This document shows positions 1 to 8,055 of a DNA stretch of 64,000 nt, one piece after another. The notes beneath the pieces were generated by a model. That model had not been told where the DNA came from and made no database searches. It worked only from the letters and a program-made list of their open reading frames with translations. Source of the stretch: Pseudoalteromonas sp. XMcav2-N. Lineage in GTDB: Bacteria > Pseudomonadota > Gammaproteobacteria > Enterobacterales > Alteromonadaceae. Each line of letters opens with the position of its first letter. Within the stretch, counting starts at the first letter, position 1. Both the position numbers and the translations under genes were made by a program. The stretch is taken from positions 114,829 to 178,828 of the forward strand of contig NZ_JAMXSF010000011.1 of the NCBI RefSeq assembly GCF_024124545.1, given 5' to 3'.

Positions 1-1
1 A

Positions 2-409
2 GACTTTTCATTTAAACTGCAAAAGGTGGGGATTTCAGCAGTCTGTCATAGTGATGAATACAGTGCTGCCAGCTATATAGCCTCACTGGGCAAAGAAGAT
101 TTACTGATAGTTATCAGCAATTCCGGTCAGACCAAGGCACTGCTTAAATTGGCCGAACAAGCGAAACTGAATGAGTGCCGTTTATTTGCAATTACTCGCT
201 TTGGCGACTCTCAACTGAGCGAACTCGCCGATCATGTACTCTACACCGTTCAGGAAACGGAGCCAGTTAGCCACAGTGCGATACTCACACGTGCATCGCA
301 GTGCTACCTGATAGATACGCTTTTTGTCTCTCTGGCACAGTCCAACCTACACTGGCAACGCCGCATTGATCGGGCCAATGATAATATGCGTGCTATTTTT
401 CACGACTAA
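2..409 (+). CDS. MurR/RpiR-family transcriptional regulator, C-terminal SIS domain (5' partial)
   Basis: The reading frame is open from the window edge to the stop at 407-409, so only the last ~135 residues are present and the N-terminal HTH_6 DNA-binding domain lies outside. What is visible is a sugar-isomerase (SIS) fold: the stretch LLIVISNSGQTKALLKLAEQA has the serine-rich phosphosugar-binding loop (SNSGQT), followed by the expected pattern of alternating strands and helices. In this family the SIS domain binds a sugar phosphate (N-acetylmuramic acid 6-phosphate for MurR) and controls DNA binding. The convergent neighbour is a DUF1343 muramidase, which supports a role in peptidoglycan-sugar recycling; that ligand is inferred from context only. 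An internal GTG at 26 is not the real start. Confidence 0.8.
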   Translation, partial: DFSFKLQKVGISAVCHSDEYSAASYIASLGKEDLLIVISNSGQTKALLKLAEQAKLNECRLFAITRFGDSQLSELADHVLYTVQETEPVSHSAILTRASQCYLIDTLFVSLAQSNLHWQRRIDRANDNMRAIFHD

Positions 410-416
410 ACTCATA

Positions 417-1649
417 TTATCGTTTATAAAGCAGGTAAGGCAGACGGCGTGTCTTAAACGTCTGTACTTCCTGCTGCCAGATAGCTTCTATCTGATGTGC
501 TTTTAGACCTTGTGCCAGTGCCTGACGGACCACATCGGTTCCTGCCAACTTGTCAAAGAAGCCGGGAGAGTTAATCAGTACTTCATTGTGCTGCGTAAAA
601 GCAGCTTGTGCCTGCACTAACCAGTTTAACGAGAATCCACGTTGTTCAGAATGCCGCAGATCCGTGGCGAATACAGCCTTTCCCTGTAACTTAGGATGAG
701 CTGCGACACCAGGTATCGCACGCGGTGTAAAGGCCAATGAGCCAAGTCTGATTTGGTCGTGGCCAAAGACCTGGAATGGAAAATCACTCCCCCTTCCCAC
801 AGATACACGCGTAGCCTCAAATAGACACAAAGACGGGTAAAGGTGTATTGCCTGTTGATTGGGTAAATTGGGACTCGGCGCGATAGGCAGCACATACTCA
901 TGCTGAGCACTGTAATCGGCAACGGGGACCACTGTCAGACTAAGAGCGCCATCACCGGCCAGCCATCTTTCACCCACTATCATACGTGCCAGCTCACCCA
1001 GTGTCATCCCATGTAAAATCGGCACCGGGACCATGCCGACAAAGGAACGAAAGTGATTATCCAGAACAGGACCCTCAACGTAGGCAATATTGGGGTTTGG
1101 TCGGTCTAACACCAGGTAACTGAGACCATTTTGCTGAGCCGCTTCCATGGTCAGAAACATCGTACTGAGATATGTATAAAAACGCACGCCTACATCCTGG
1201 ATATCGAATACCAGAATATCAATGTCTGTGAGTTGTTCAGGTTTTGGTTTTTTATTGGCGCCATATAAAGAGACTATGGGTATCCCTGTTTTCGTATCCT
1301 TACCATCAGTAATGTAAACTCCTGCCCCCCTGTCTCCCCTAAAACCATGTTCAGGAGCAAAGATCCGAGCCACATCGACCTGATGGTCTATCAGGTAATC
1401 CAGCAAGTGCTGGCCATGCGCTCGCGCACTTTGGTTAACCACCAGACCCACCCGTTTGCCTTTTAGTAACGGCAGATACTTGTCACCGCGCTCGGCGCCG
1501 ACCTGAATGGCGTCGACCTGCCATGAAAAAGCCAGTGTGATGATGCTGATAGCAAGTATCAGGAAAGAATATATAGGCTGGCGCACAAAATGCCTGCTGA
1601 GAAAAACGAAGGGTACGAGAATTGTGTGTCGCCACCCCCTCATTTGCAA
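417..1649 (-). CDS. DUF1343 family protein, NamZ-like exo-beta-N-acetylmuramidase
   Basis: 410 aa. After a hydrophobic N-terminal segment (about residues 28-45) the protein has the DUF1343 hallmarks: GKRVGLVVNQSAR, the APEHGFRGDRGAG loop, the FDIQDVGVRFYTYLSTM motif and the VLDRPNP motif. The founding member, NamZ (YbbC) of Bacillus subtilis, releases terminal MurNAc from peptidoglycan fragments; the activity here is inferred from family. The N-terminal segment suggests export or an inner-membrane anchor, so it probably acts in the periplasm. It ends 8 bp from the stop of the MurR/RpiR-like regulator, tail to tail. A second ATG two codons downstream is an alternative start. Confidence 0.85.
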   Translation of the reverse strand: MQMRGWRHTILVPFVFLSRHFVRQPIYSFLILAISIITLAFSWQVDAIQVGAERGDKYLPLLKGKRVGLVVNQSARAHGQHLLDYLIDHQVDVARIFAPEHGFRGDRGAGVYITDGKDTKTGIPIVSLYGANKKPKPEQLTDIDILVFDIQDVGVRFYTYLSTMFLTMEAAQQNGLSYLVLDRPNPNIAYVEGPVLDNHFRSFVGMVPVPILHGMTLGELARMIVGERWLAGDGALSLTVVPVADYSAQHEYVLPIAPSPNLPNQQAIHLYPSLCLFEATRVSVGRGSDFPFQVFGHDQIRLGSLAFTPRAIPGVAAHPKLQGKAVFATDLRHSEQRGFSLNWLVQAQAAFTQHNEVLINSPGFFDKLAGTDVVRQALAQGLKAHQIEAIWQQEVQTFKTRRLPYLLYKR

Positions 1650-1680
1650 CTATTTAAGATAGGGCGACGCAGACCGACGA

Positions 1681-1780
1681 TTAATTATCGTCGCAGCTTG
1701 CTGAACGCGAGACATGGATGTCGATAACACGCGTTACGCGCTGGTAGCCCTTCATATGGACGTGTGTCCACTCGTACCAA
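1681..1780 (-). repeat. Dispersed ~100-bp repeat element, left-end copy
   Basis: Read on the minus strand this stretch contains GTACGAGTGGACACACG, then GAAGGGCTACCAGCGCGTAA, CGCGTGTTATCGACATCC, ATGTCTCGCGTTCAGCAAGC and TGCGA. The same series of words appears on the plus strand several times at 63640-64000, so it belongs to a repeat family present at both ends of the window in opposite orientation. It carries a self-complementary GCGCGTAACGCG core. It has no convincing protein-coding content and lies directly downstream of the decayed tRNA copies. Its function is unknown. Confidence 0.7.
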
Positions 1781-1799
1781 ACTACCCAAATTTCAGACA

Positions 1800-1821
1800 C
1801 AAAAAAACCGACTTTCGTCGG
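1800..1821 (-). terminator. Rho-independent terminator, outer copy A
   Basis: On the minus strand CCGAC-GAAA-GTCGG (5-bp stem, GNRA tetraloop) is followed by seven T. It is the third copy of the tRNA-operon terminator, one per 151-bp unit. Confidence 0.75.
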
Positions 1822-1848
1822 TTGATTGCTCACTTCCTGAAGTGGAAG

Positions 1849-1928
1849 TGGCGGGCTCGGGACGTCTTTTGTGGAGAGTGAACCTCCGACCGCCTGGTTC
1901 GTAGCCAGGTACTCTATCCAGCTGAAGT
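1849..1928 (-). pseudogene. Decayed tRNA-Arg(ACG) copy A
   Basis: The D-arm/anticodon-arm part is identical to the neighbouring tRNA-Arg genes, including the CTACGAA anticodon loop. The acceptor stem and the 3' side of the T-arm are replaced by unrelated sequence, so the 5' and 3' ends can no longer pair as an acceptor. A CCA-like triplet is kept. The unit repeats at exactly 151 bp with the next copy, including its terminator. It is probably not a functional tRNA, though it may still be transcribed by read-through. Confidence 0.7.
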
Positions 1929-1951
1929 AACTCACACCAAATTTCAGACAC

Positions 1952-1972
1952 AAAAAAACCGACTCTCGTCGG
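1952..1972 (-). terminator. Rho-independent terminator, copy B
   Basis: Minus-strand hairpin CCGAC-GAGA-GTCGG followed by TTTTTTT. It differs from copy A by one loop base and lies 151 bp from both the A and C copies. Confidence 0.78.
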
Positions 1973-1999
1973 TTGATTGCTCACTTCCTGAAGTGGAAG

Positions 2000-2079
2000 T
2001 GGCGGGCTCGGGACGTCTTTTGTGGAGAGTGAACCTCCGACCGCCTGGTTCGTAGCCAGACACTCTATCCAGCTGAAGT
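2000..2079 (-). pseudogene. Decayed tRNA-Arg(ACG) copy B
   Basis: Same structure as copy A: anticodon arm and CTACGAA loop preserved, acceptor stem and T-arm 3' side replaced by the same foreign segment. It has additional changes in the anticodon stem (GTGTCTGG instead of GTACCTGG). Because it shares the replaced segment with copy A, the replacement happened before the tandem duplication. Confidence 0.7.
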
Positions 2080-2102
2080 AACTCACACCAAATTTCAGAT
2101 AC

Positions 2103-2123
2103 AAAAAAACCGACTCTCGTCGG
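2103..2123 (-). terminator. Rho-independent terminator of the tRNA operon, copy C
   Basis: Minus-strand CCGAC-GAGA-GTCGG plus TTTTTTT, about 28 bp downstream of the last intact tRNA-Arg. This is the position expected for the primary terminator of the tRNA transcript. Confidence 0.85.
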
Positions 2124-2150
2124 TTGATTGCTCACTTCCTGAAGTGGAAG

Positions 2151-2227
2151 TGGCGGACGCGGGAGGATTCGAACCTCCGACCGCCTGGTTCGTAGCCAGG
2201 TACTCTATCCAGCTGAGCTACGCGTCC
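2151..2227 (-). tRNA. tRNA-Arg (anticodon ACG), copy 4
   Basis: 77 nt on the minus strand with a 7-bp acceptor stem GGACGCG/CGCGTCC, D-arm AGCTCAGCTGGATAGAG, anticodon stem CCTGG/CCAGG around loop CTACGAA, T-arm GGAGGTTCGAATCCTCC and an encoded CCA. The ACG anticodon is expected to be deaminated to ICG by TadA and to read CGU, CGC and CGA. It is the last intact member of the array, just upstream of the terminator. Confidence 0.97.
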
Positions 2228-2279
2228 GTTTCTTAAGTTTATACTCTTCAGCACTTCATGTTTAACCACTTGAAGAAAG

Positions 2280-2356
2280 TGGCGGACGCGGGAGGATTCG
2301 AACCTCCGACCGCCTGGTTCGTAGCCAGGTACTCTATCCAGCTGAGCTACGCGTCC
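2280..2356 (-). tRNA. tRNA-Arg (anticodon ACG), copy 3
   Basis: Sequence identical to the other tRNA-Arg copies, with encoded CCA. It is spaced exactly 129 bp from copies 4 and 2, and the intergenic spacers are nearly identical, which shows recent tandem duplication. Confidence 0.97.
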
Positions 2357-2408
2357 GTTTCTTAAGTTTTTACTCTTCAGTACTTCATGTTTAACCACTT
2401 GAAGGAAG

Positions 2409-2485
2409 TGGCGGACGCGGGAGGATTCGAACCTCCGACCGCCTGGTTCGTAGCCAGGTACTCTATCCAGCTGAGCTACGCGTCC
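2409..2485 (-). tRNA. tRNA-Arg (anticodon ACG), copy 2
   Basis: 77-nt tRNA-Arg with full cloverleaf and encoded CCA, identical to its neighbours. It lies downstream of a spacer that holds another degenerate tRNA fragment. Confidence 0.97.
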
Positions 2486-2549
2486 GTCGTTCAATTCTAT
2501 TTTACTACCTGAATTGCTGTAGTCTTTTTATTTAACCACTCAAGAGAAG

Positions 2550-2612
2550 TGGCGGACCGGGACGTACTTTATGGAGAGTGAACCTCCAACTTCCTGAATC
2601 CGATTCCTTTTA
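2550..2612 (-). pseudogene. Decayed tRNA-Arg fragment D
   Basis: The tRNA 3' end (CCA, GTCCGCCA-like) and T-arm words are recognisable together with the same foreign segment seen in copies A and B (GGGACGTACTTTATGGAGAG here). The D-arm and anticodon arm are lost. It sits between tRNA-Arg copies 1 and 2 and explains their wider 223-bp spacing. Confidence 0.55.
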
Positions 2613-2631
2613 TTTAACCACTTAAGAGAAG

Positions 2632-2708
2632 TGGCGGACGCGGGAGGATTCGAACCTCCGACCGCCTGGTTCGTAGCCAGGTACTCTATCCAGCTGAGCT
2701 ACGCGTCC
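2632..2708 (-). tRNA. tRNA-Arg (anticodon ACG), copy 1
   Basis: 77-nt tRNA-Arg with full cloverleaf, ACG anticodon and encoded CCA. It is the first arginine tRNA of the operon, 30 bp downstream of tRNA-Ser. Confidence 0.97.
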
Positions 2709-2738
2709 GTTTTACTACAAAGATACCATTTAAATAAA

Positions 2739-2831
2739 TGGCGGAGAAGGAGGGATTCGAACCCTCGATAGGGCTACAAACCCTATACTCCCTTAGCAGG
2801 GGAGCGCCTTCAGCCACTCGGCCACCTCTCC
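2739..2831 (-). tRNA. tRNA-Ser (anticodon GCT)
   Basis: 93 nt on the minus strand with a long variable arm typical of serine tRNAs (TATAGGGTTTGTAGCCCTAT), anticodon stem CTCCC/GGGAG around loop CTGCTAA (anticodon GCT, reads AGC/AGU), acceptor GGAGAGG paired with CTTCTCC including one G-T wobble, and an encoded CCA. It is the promoter-proximal gene of the tRNA operon. Confidence 0.97.
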
Positions 2832-2846
2832 GTCTTTGTGGGGCGT

Positions 2847-2874
2847 ATAATATAGAACCGTGAAAATATGTCAA
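2847..2874 (-). promoter_or_regulatory. Sigma-70 promoter of the tRNA-Ser/Arg operon
   Basis: On the minus strand a perfect -35 TTGACA (2869-2874) lies 16 bp upstream of a -10-like TATTAT (2847-2852). A GC-rich discriminator (ACGCCCC) follows, as is usual for stringently controlled stable-RNA promoters. The distance to the tRNA-Ser 5' end is about 15 bp. Confidence 0.75.
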
Positions 2875-2962
2875 ATACTTTTCTTGTAAAAAAGCACTGT
2901 ATGGTGATAGATTGTTCAGCTTGGTGTGTTTTACAGCGCTTTGCCGATTAATTTGTCATAAA

Positions 2963-3139
2963 TTAGTCACTTTTAGGATCTGACTGTATATTAAAGTGGT
3001 CCAAAAGGGATTGCTTGCGGGAGGTTTCTTCCGAAATAAAGGCATCTACATAGCCTAAACGCTGAAATTCACTGATACAGCTACGGCAGTAATTCATCCT
3101 TGCCTGGTCGTGCTGTGCTTTTGACTTTTGTTGCGACAT
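2963..3139 (-). CDS. Small hypothetical protein with a CxxC motif (58 aa)
   Basis: An uninterrupted frame from ATG at 3139 to TAA at 2963 encodes 58 residues. The N-terminus is polar (MSQQKSKAQHDQARMNYC), followed by a single YCRSC pair of cysteines and a helical, charged C-terminus. There is no signal peptide or membrane segment. It fills an otherwise empty 500-bp gap between the tRNA operon and lysS. The CxxC could bind a metal together with other ligands, but one pair alone is not enough to say so. I do not recognise the family; the call rests on the clean frame and protein-like composition. Confidence 0.55.
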   Translation of the reverse strand: MSQQKSKAQHDQARMNYCRSCISEFQRLGYVDAFISEETSRKQSLLDHFNIQSDPKSD

Positions 3140-3334
3140 GGTCAGAGGTCTTTTTGCATCCTTTCATAATCACAGCAGTATAGGCAAAAGCGCTGGATAT
3201 GCCAGCTGTTCTCAACGAACCCAAGTTTGGCCTACAGGGTTACCTGCTAAACTAATACCTGATTTTACTGTGCTTTTATAAATATCTTGAGACTTAAACG
3301 GGCTCATAGCAGAGATCTCTTACATACATAAAAG

Positions 3335-3357
3335 AAAAGCGCCAAAGGCGCTTTTCT
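3335..3357. terminator. Bidirectional Rho-independent terminator after lysS
   Basis: AAAAGCGCC-AAA-GGCGCTTTT is a perfect 9-bp stem with a 3-nt loop and A/T tracts on both sides. It lies 26 bp beyond the lysS stop. Confidence 0.88.
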
Positions 3358-3382
3358 AATTCGTTTGTTCTGAATGACTGGC

Positions 3383-4924
3383 TTAGTCAGCCTGAGGTCG
3401 CATATGCGGGAACAGGATAACGTCTTTGATAGTCGGAGAGTCAGTAAATAGCATCACCAGACGGTCAATACCAATCCCCTCACCTGCCGTTGGCGGCAAG
3501 CCGTATTCAAGTGCACGGATGTAGTCATCATCGAAGTGCATTGCTTCGTCATCACCTGCATCTTTTTCTTCAACCTGACGGGCAAAACGCGCAGCCTGAT
3601 CTTCGGCATCGTTCAGCTCCGAGAAACCATTTGCCAGCTCACGACCACCTACGAAGAACTCAAAGCGATCAGTGATAAACGGGTTTTCGTCATTGCGACG
3701 TGCCAGCGGCGACACTTCCCACGGATATTCTGTGATGAAAGTCGGCTGGATCAGTTTATGCTCCGCGGTTTCTTCAAAGATTTCACACAGGAACTTACCA
3801 GCACCCCAAACGCATTTCTCAGGGATCTTCACGTGTACTTTCTTCGCGTATGCGACTAGTTCATCAAAGTGGTTTTCTGGATCTTTAAAGATGTGCGCTG
3901 AGGCTTCAGCGTCCGGACCATACTTGATGATCGCATCCGCCATAGACAAACGCTCAAACGCTTTACCGAAATCATACTCGATGGTTTCAAGCACTTCGCC
4001 TTCCGCGTTCTTCACCGTGTTAACCACAGTAGTAGTACCCAGTACGTCCTGTGCCACAGTACGCAACATGTCTTCTGTCAGGTTCATCAGATCGTTGTAA
4101 TCTGCGTACGCCTGATAGAATTCAATCATAGTGAATTCCGGATTGTGACGAGTCGACAGACCTTCGTTACGGAAGTTACGGTTGATCTCGAAAACGCGAT
4201 CAAAGCCGCCCACAACCAGGCGCTTAAGATAAAGCTCTGGCGCGATACGCAGATACATGTCGATGTCCAGCGCATTGTGGTGAGTCACGAACGGACGTGC
4301 TGTTGCACCACCCGGGATCACCTGCAGCATTGGCGTTTCAACCTCCATAAAGTCACGCTCAGCCAGGAAGCGACGAATGCCTTCAATCACTTTAGAGCGA
4401 ATACGGAAGGTCTCACGGGTTTCCATGTTGGTGATCAGATCAACATAACGCTGACGATACTTAGCTTCCTGATCCGTTAAGCCGTGGAATTTCTCTGGCA
4501 GTGGACGCAGTGACTTGGTCAGTAGCTCGTACTGCACCATATCCACATACAAGTCGCCTTTACCAGATTTGTGTAGCGGACCAGACACACCAATGATGTC
4601 GCCGATGTCCAGCTGACCATATTTGGCTTTCAGCTCTTTTTGTACGTCTTTAGACGCATATGCCTGAATACGACCTTTCATGTCTTGTAAAACAAGGAAA
4701 GGACCACGTTTGGCAAGGATACGGCCAGCCACAGAGACCTGATGATCTAACTCAACCAGCTCTTCTTTTGACTTATCACCAAACTTAGCCTGTAGATCAG
4801 CCGTATAGTCTTCACGGCGGAAGGTGTTCGGATGGCCATTGGCGCTGCAATTATCACGAATTGCATCCAATTTAGCACGACGCTCAGCAATGAGTTTATT
4901 CTCGTCTTGGATTTGCTCTGTCAT
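3383..4924 (-). CDS. lysS: Lysyl-tRNA synthetase, class II
   Basis: 513 aa, the usual length for bacterial class II LysRS. It charges tRNA-Lys with lysine in the cytoplasm. The N-terminal OB-fold anticodon-binding domain spans about residues 55-150 ([19 protein letters not shown]). The catalytic domain shows motif 2 ([20 protein letters not shown]) and motif 3 ([20 protein letters not shown]). It is the distal gene of a prfB-lysS operon, the same arrangement as in Escherichia coli, with a 27-bp gap after prfB, and it is followed by a strong terminator. Confidence 0.98.
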   Translation of the reverse strand: MTEQIQDENKLIAERRAKLDAIRDNCSANGHPNTFRREDYTADLQAKFGDKSKEELVELDHQVSVAGRILAKRGPFLVLQDMKGRIQAYASKDVQKELKAKYGQLDIGDIIGVSGPLHKSGKGDLYVDMVQYELLTKSLRPLPEKFHGLTDQEAKYRQRYVDLITNMETRETFRIRSKVIEGIRRFLAERDFMEVETPMLQVIPGGATARPFVTHHNALDIDMYLRIAPELYLKRLVVGGFDRVFEINRNFRNEGLSTRHNPEFTMIEFYQAYADYNDLMNLTEDMLRTVAQDVLGTTTVVNTVKNAEGEVLETIEYDFGKAFERLSMADAIIKYGPDAEASAHIFKDPENHFDELVAYAKKVHVKIPEKCVWGAGKFLCEIFEETAEHKLIQPTFITEYPWEVSPLARRNDENPFITDRFEFFVGGRELANGFSELNDAEDQAARFARQVEEKDAGDDEAMHFDDDYIRALEYGLPPTAGEGIGIDRLVMLFTDSPTIKDVILFPHMRPQAD

Positions 4925-4951
4925 TTTTTAGCTCTTAGTTTAGCTTGTTGA

Positions 4952-6050
4952 TTATAGGCCTGATTTCAGGCTGGCTTCGATAAATTTGTCAAGGTCACCG
5001 TCCAGGACTGCCTGGGTATTACGGTTCTCAACACCGGTGCGCAGGTCTTTAATACGAGAGTCATCTAGTACATAAGAACGGATCTGGCTGCCCCAACCAA
5101 TGTCTGACTTAGCATCTTCCTGGGCCTGCTTTTCAGCGTTTTGCTTTTGCAGCTCCAACTCAAACAGTTTTGCTTTTAACTGTTTCATAGCCTGATCTTT
5201 GTTTTTATGCTGTGAACGATCGTTCTGACACTGCACCACGGTATTGGTTGGCAAGTGGGTAATACGTACCGCCGATTCTGTTCGGTTAACGTGCTGACCA
5301 CCGGCACCCGATGCGCGATATACGTCGATGCGTAAGTCTGCCGGGTTGATGTCGATCTCAATGTTGTCGTCGATTTCCGGATACACAAATGCTGAAGCAA
5401 ATGATGTATGACGACGGCCTCCTGAGTCGAACGGGCTCTTACGAACCAAACGGTGTACACCGGTTTCTGTGCGCAGCCAACCGTAAGCATATTCACCGCT
5501 GACACGCAGTGTTGCCCCTTTGATCCCCGCTACGTCACCATCTGTTGCTTCAACGATTTCGGTTTTAAAGCCTTTCGCTTCCGCCCAACGCAGATACATA
5601 CGCAACAACATGTTGCACCAGTCCTGGGCCTCTGTACCACCGGAACCAGCTTGCAGATCGAGATAGGCATCGTTGCTGTCTTGTGCGCCGGAGAACATAC
5701 GACGGAACTCCAGCTTTTCAAGCTGGGCATTCAGGCCCTGTACTTCCTGCTCAGCTTCGGCAAAGGTTTCTTCGTCTTCAGCTTCAACAGCCAGCTCAAC
5801 CAGGCCTTCGGCATCATCTGCACCGCTTACCAGATTGTCTATGGTTTCGACTATGGTTTCCAGGCTCGACTTTTCTCGGCCCAGCGCTTGTGCCTTTTCA
5901 GGCTCATTCCAGACGGCTGGATCTTCTAGTTCCGCATTAACTTCTTCTAACCGCTCTTGTTTCAGAGCATAGTCAAAGATACCCCCGAAGAAGTTCAGTA
6001 CGTTCGCGAATTTCCTTGATTTGATTAATCACAGGATTCACTTCAAACAT
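4952..6050 (-). CDS. prfB: Peptide chain release factor 2, with programmed +1 frameshift
   Basis: Frame 1 runs from ATG at 6050 for 25 codons (ending RGYL) to an in-frame TGA at 5975-5973. A +1 shift at CTT-TGA-C (slippery CTT at 5978-5976) joins it to a 340-codon frame starting with GAC at 5974, giving a 365-aa RF2, the same length as E. coli RF2. The SD-like CGGGGG just upstream of the slip site is the conserved stimulator. RF2 recognises UGA and UAA, and low RF2 favours frameshifting, so the gene is autoregulated. Visible motifs are SPF for stop-codon recognition and GGQ ([12 protein letters not shown]) for peptidyl-tRNA hydrolysis. It is co-directional with and upstream of lysS. Confidence 0.97.
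5971..5986 (-). promoter_or_regulatory. RF2 programmed +1 frameshift site
   Basis: Minus strand CGGGGG-TAT-CTT-TGA-C. The SD-like GGGGG is three bases 5' of the CTT slippery codon, which is followed by UGA and then C, the canonical RF2 recoding signal. Confidence 0.95.
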
Positions 6051-6234
6051 TCACATTACTCCAATTTACGTGATGGTGACGTAGCCAATGACAAAAATTG
6101 TGTGCCACTGGACTGAAAATAGTGTGACCGCTGTGTCTAAAGATTATATAAGCGGTCTAAACGGCCAATACTAACAAATAATAGGCATAGATATCAGCCC
6201 CAGATAAGAACATTTTGTGCCTTTATCGCAATTG

Positions 6235-7959
6235 TTAGCAGGCACGGATCTCTCTGACGATTAATTGCAGCGTAAACTTACCACGAAACTCGTTGATATC
6301 CAGCTGATAAGCCAGCTCTGCCGCCTGTGCAGCCGTGTTAGGCCAGGCACGCACATCGACGTTAAATGCAATGGCATCTACCAGTTTACCGCTTGCGTGT
6401 TTAAGCACCAGCTTAAGGTGCTTATCGCCCACAATACGCTGCTGCACCAGCTCAAACACGCCACTAAACACCGGCTCAGGAAAATGCTGTCCCCAGGGGC
6501 CTGCCTGTTGCAGTAACATGGCAAAGTCCATATTAAAACACTCAGCCGGCAGTTCACCGTCGGTTAGTAATACCGACTGCTTATGCTCTTCGCTGAGGGT
6601 TTCGCTGACCAGGGTTTCAAAGGAGTGTTTAAAGTCGCTAAAGTCTGCCTCTCTGATAGTCAATCCGGCCGCCATTGCATGACCGCCAAATTTAACGATT
6701 AAGTCCGGGTTACGGGTGTTGATCTGCTCCAGCAAATCGCGCATGTGTAATCCTTCAATCGAGCGGCACGACCCCTTGATTTCGTCGTTATCGCCCTGGG
6801 CAAAAATAATCGCAGGACGGTGATACTTTTCTTTCAATCTGCCCGCGAGGATCCCAATAACCCCCTGATGCCAGTCGTCCTGATATAAACACACCGCATC
6901 GGGAATGCTTTGCTGGGCAGCGACCAGACGCTCTAGTACCGCCTGCGCTTCTTGCTGCATCCCCTGCTCAATCTCGCGTCTTTCCTGGTTGAGGCTATCC
7001 AGCTGAGCGGCGATGCGCCGTGCCTGATGCTCTTCTTTGGATAACAGGCAAGCAATCCCCAGGCTCATGTCATCCAGCCTGCCTGCGGCATTCAGTCTTG
7101 GCGCCAGTGCAAAACCAAAATCGCTGGCATTGAGCCTGGTCGCCGTGCGGTTCGCCACTTCAATCAATGCTCTGATCCCGGGCCGGGTCTGACCTTTGCG
7201 AATACGTGCCAGGCCCTGATGTACCAAAGTCCGGTTATTAGCATCCAGCGCAACCACATCCGCCACAGTGCCCAGAGCAACAATGTCCAGCAAGGACGCA
7301 AGGTTCGGCTGAGTGAGTCCCTGGCGCTCAAAATAGCCCGACTCACGCAAATGATGACGAAAAGCCACCAGCAGATAAAACGCCACGCCAACTCCGGCAA
7401 TGGATTTTGAAGGAAACTGGCAATCATGGCGGTTCGGGTTAACAATGGCATCGGCATTGGGTAGTTGTTCGCCCTGTAAGTGATGATCAGTAACCAGTAC
7501 CGAAATACCGGCCTGCTTAACGATATCTATGCCCGCGAGACAGGAAATTCCATTGTCGACCGTGATCACCAGTTGTGGTGCCAACTGAACAATTTGCTCT
7601 GCCAATGCAGGACTCAATCCATACCCCAGGCTGAAACGATCTGGCACCAGATAGTCAACCCGTTGCAACCCAAACAAGCGTAGCCCTTCCATTAACACCG
7701 CGGTGCTGGTTGCACCATCGGCATCGAAATCCCCGACAATTAGCACGCTTTGCTGCTGATGCAGCGCCGTTTCAAGCAAGGCACAGGCCTTGTCCATGTC
7801 ACGAAACAACCGAAAATCCAGCAAAGTAGCCGCACTGTTATCAAGTTCTACGGCGTCTTTCACACCCCTTGCAGCATAAATCTGTTTAATAACCGGGTGA
7901 AGATGGGCGGGTAAATGACTGTCATCGACGCGTAATCTGGGCCGGATCTCTGTTTGCAT
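6235..7959 (-). CDS. recJ: Single-stranded-DNA-specific exonuclease RecJ
   Basis: 574 aa from the ATG at 7959. RecJ degrades single-stranded DNA 5' to 3' in recombination and mismatch repair. Visible are the DHH-family motif I (DFDADGATSTAVL), motif III (VTDHHL), the DHHA1 signature GGHAMAAGLTI and the C-terminal OB-type domain. A longer frame opens at 8001, but that start falls within a terminator hairpin, and the aligned N-terminus (MQTEIRPRLR) fits the family better. It is the third gene of the xerD-dsbC-recJ cluster, in the order known from E. coli. Confidence 0.96.
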   Translation of the reverse strand: MQTEIRPRLRVDDSHLPAHLHPVIKQIYAARGVKDAVELDNSAATLLDFRLFRDMDKACALLETALHQQQSVLIVGDFDADGATSTAVLMEGLRLFGLQRVDYLVPDRFSLGYGLSPALAEQIVQLAPQLVITVDNGISCLAGIDIVKQAGISVLVTDHHLQGEQLPNADAIVNPNRHDCQFPSKSIAGVGVAFYLLVAFRHHLRESGYFERQGLTQPNLASLLDIVALGTVADVVALDANNRTLVHQGLARIRKGQTRPGIRALIEVANRTATRLNASDFGFALAPRLNAAGRLDDMSLGIACLLSKEEHQARRIAAQLDSLNQERREIEQGMQQEAQAVLERLVAAQQSIPDAVCLYQDDWHQGVIGILAGRLKEKYHRPAIIFAQGDNDEIKGSCRSIEGLHMRDLLEQINTRNPDLIVKFGGHAMAAGLTIREADFSDFKHSFETLVSETLSEEHKQSVLLTDGELPAECFNMDFAMLLQQAGPWGQHFPEPVFSGVFELVQQRIVGDKHLKLVLKHASGKLVDAIAFNVDVRAWPNTAAQAAELAYQLDINEFRGKFTLQLIVREIRAC

Positions 7960-8007
7960 AACACTCTCTGAACTACCTGATAATGTGAAGGACAACTCCA
8001 CAAAGCA

Positions 8008-8029
8008 AAAAAGGCCCGCAGGCCTTTTT
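8008..8029 (-). terminator. Terminator or attenuator between dsbC and recJ
   Basis: AAAAAGGCC-CGCA-GGCCTTTTT: a 9-bp stem with flanking A/T tracts, 27 bp past the dsbC stop and about 50 bp before the recJ start. It may only partly stop transcription from dsbC into recJ. Confidence 0.8.
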
Positions 8030-8055
8030 AGAAATGCTGAGAGTATACCTCAGAT

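Noticed and set aside
1800..2490. Regularly spaced repeats that could suggest a CRISPR array
   Set aside because: Units are 129 or 151 bp, contain tRNA genes and terminators, and the spacers are near-identical rather than unique.
1681..2874. Minus-strand open frames through the tRNA region (repeated VPGYEPGGRRF-type peptides)
   Set aside because: They are translations of the tandem tRNA-Arg genes and their decayed copies, not proteins.
3490..4480. Plus-strand frames opposite lysS
   Set aside because: Shadow frames of a strongly conserved gene on the other strand.
7960..8001. Longer recJ N-terminus starting at 8001
   Set aside because: The extension (MELSFTLSGSSESV) overlaps the downstream arm of the dsbC terminator and is absent from the family; ATG 7959 aligns with known RecJ starts.
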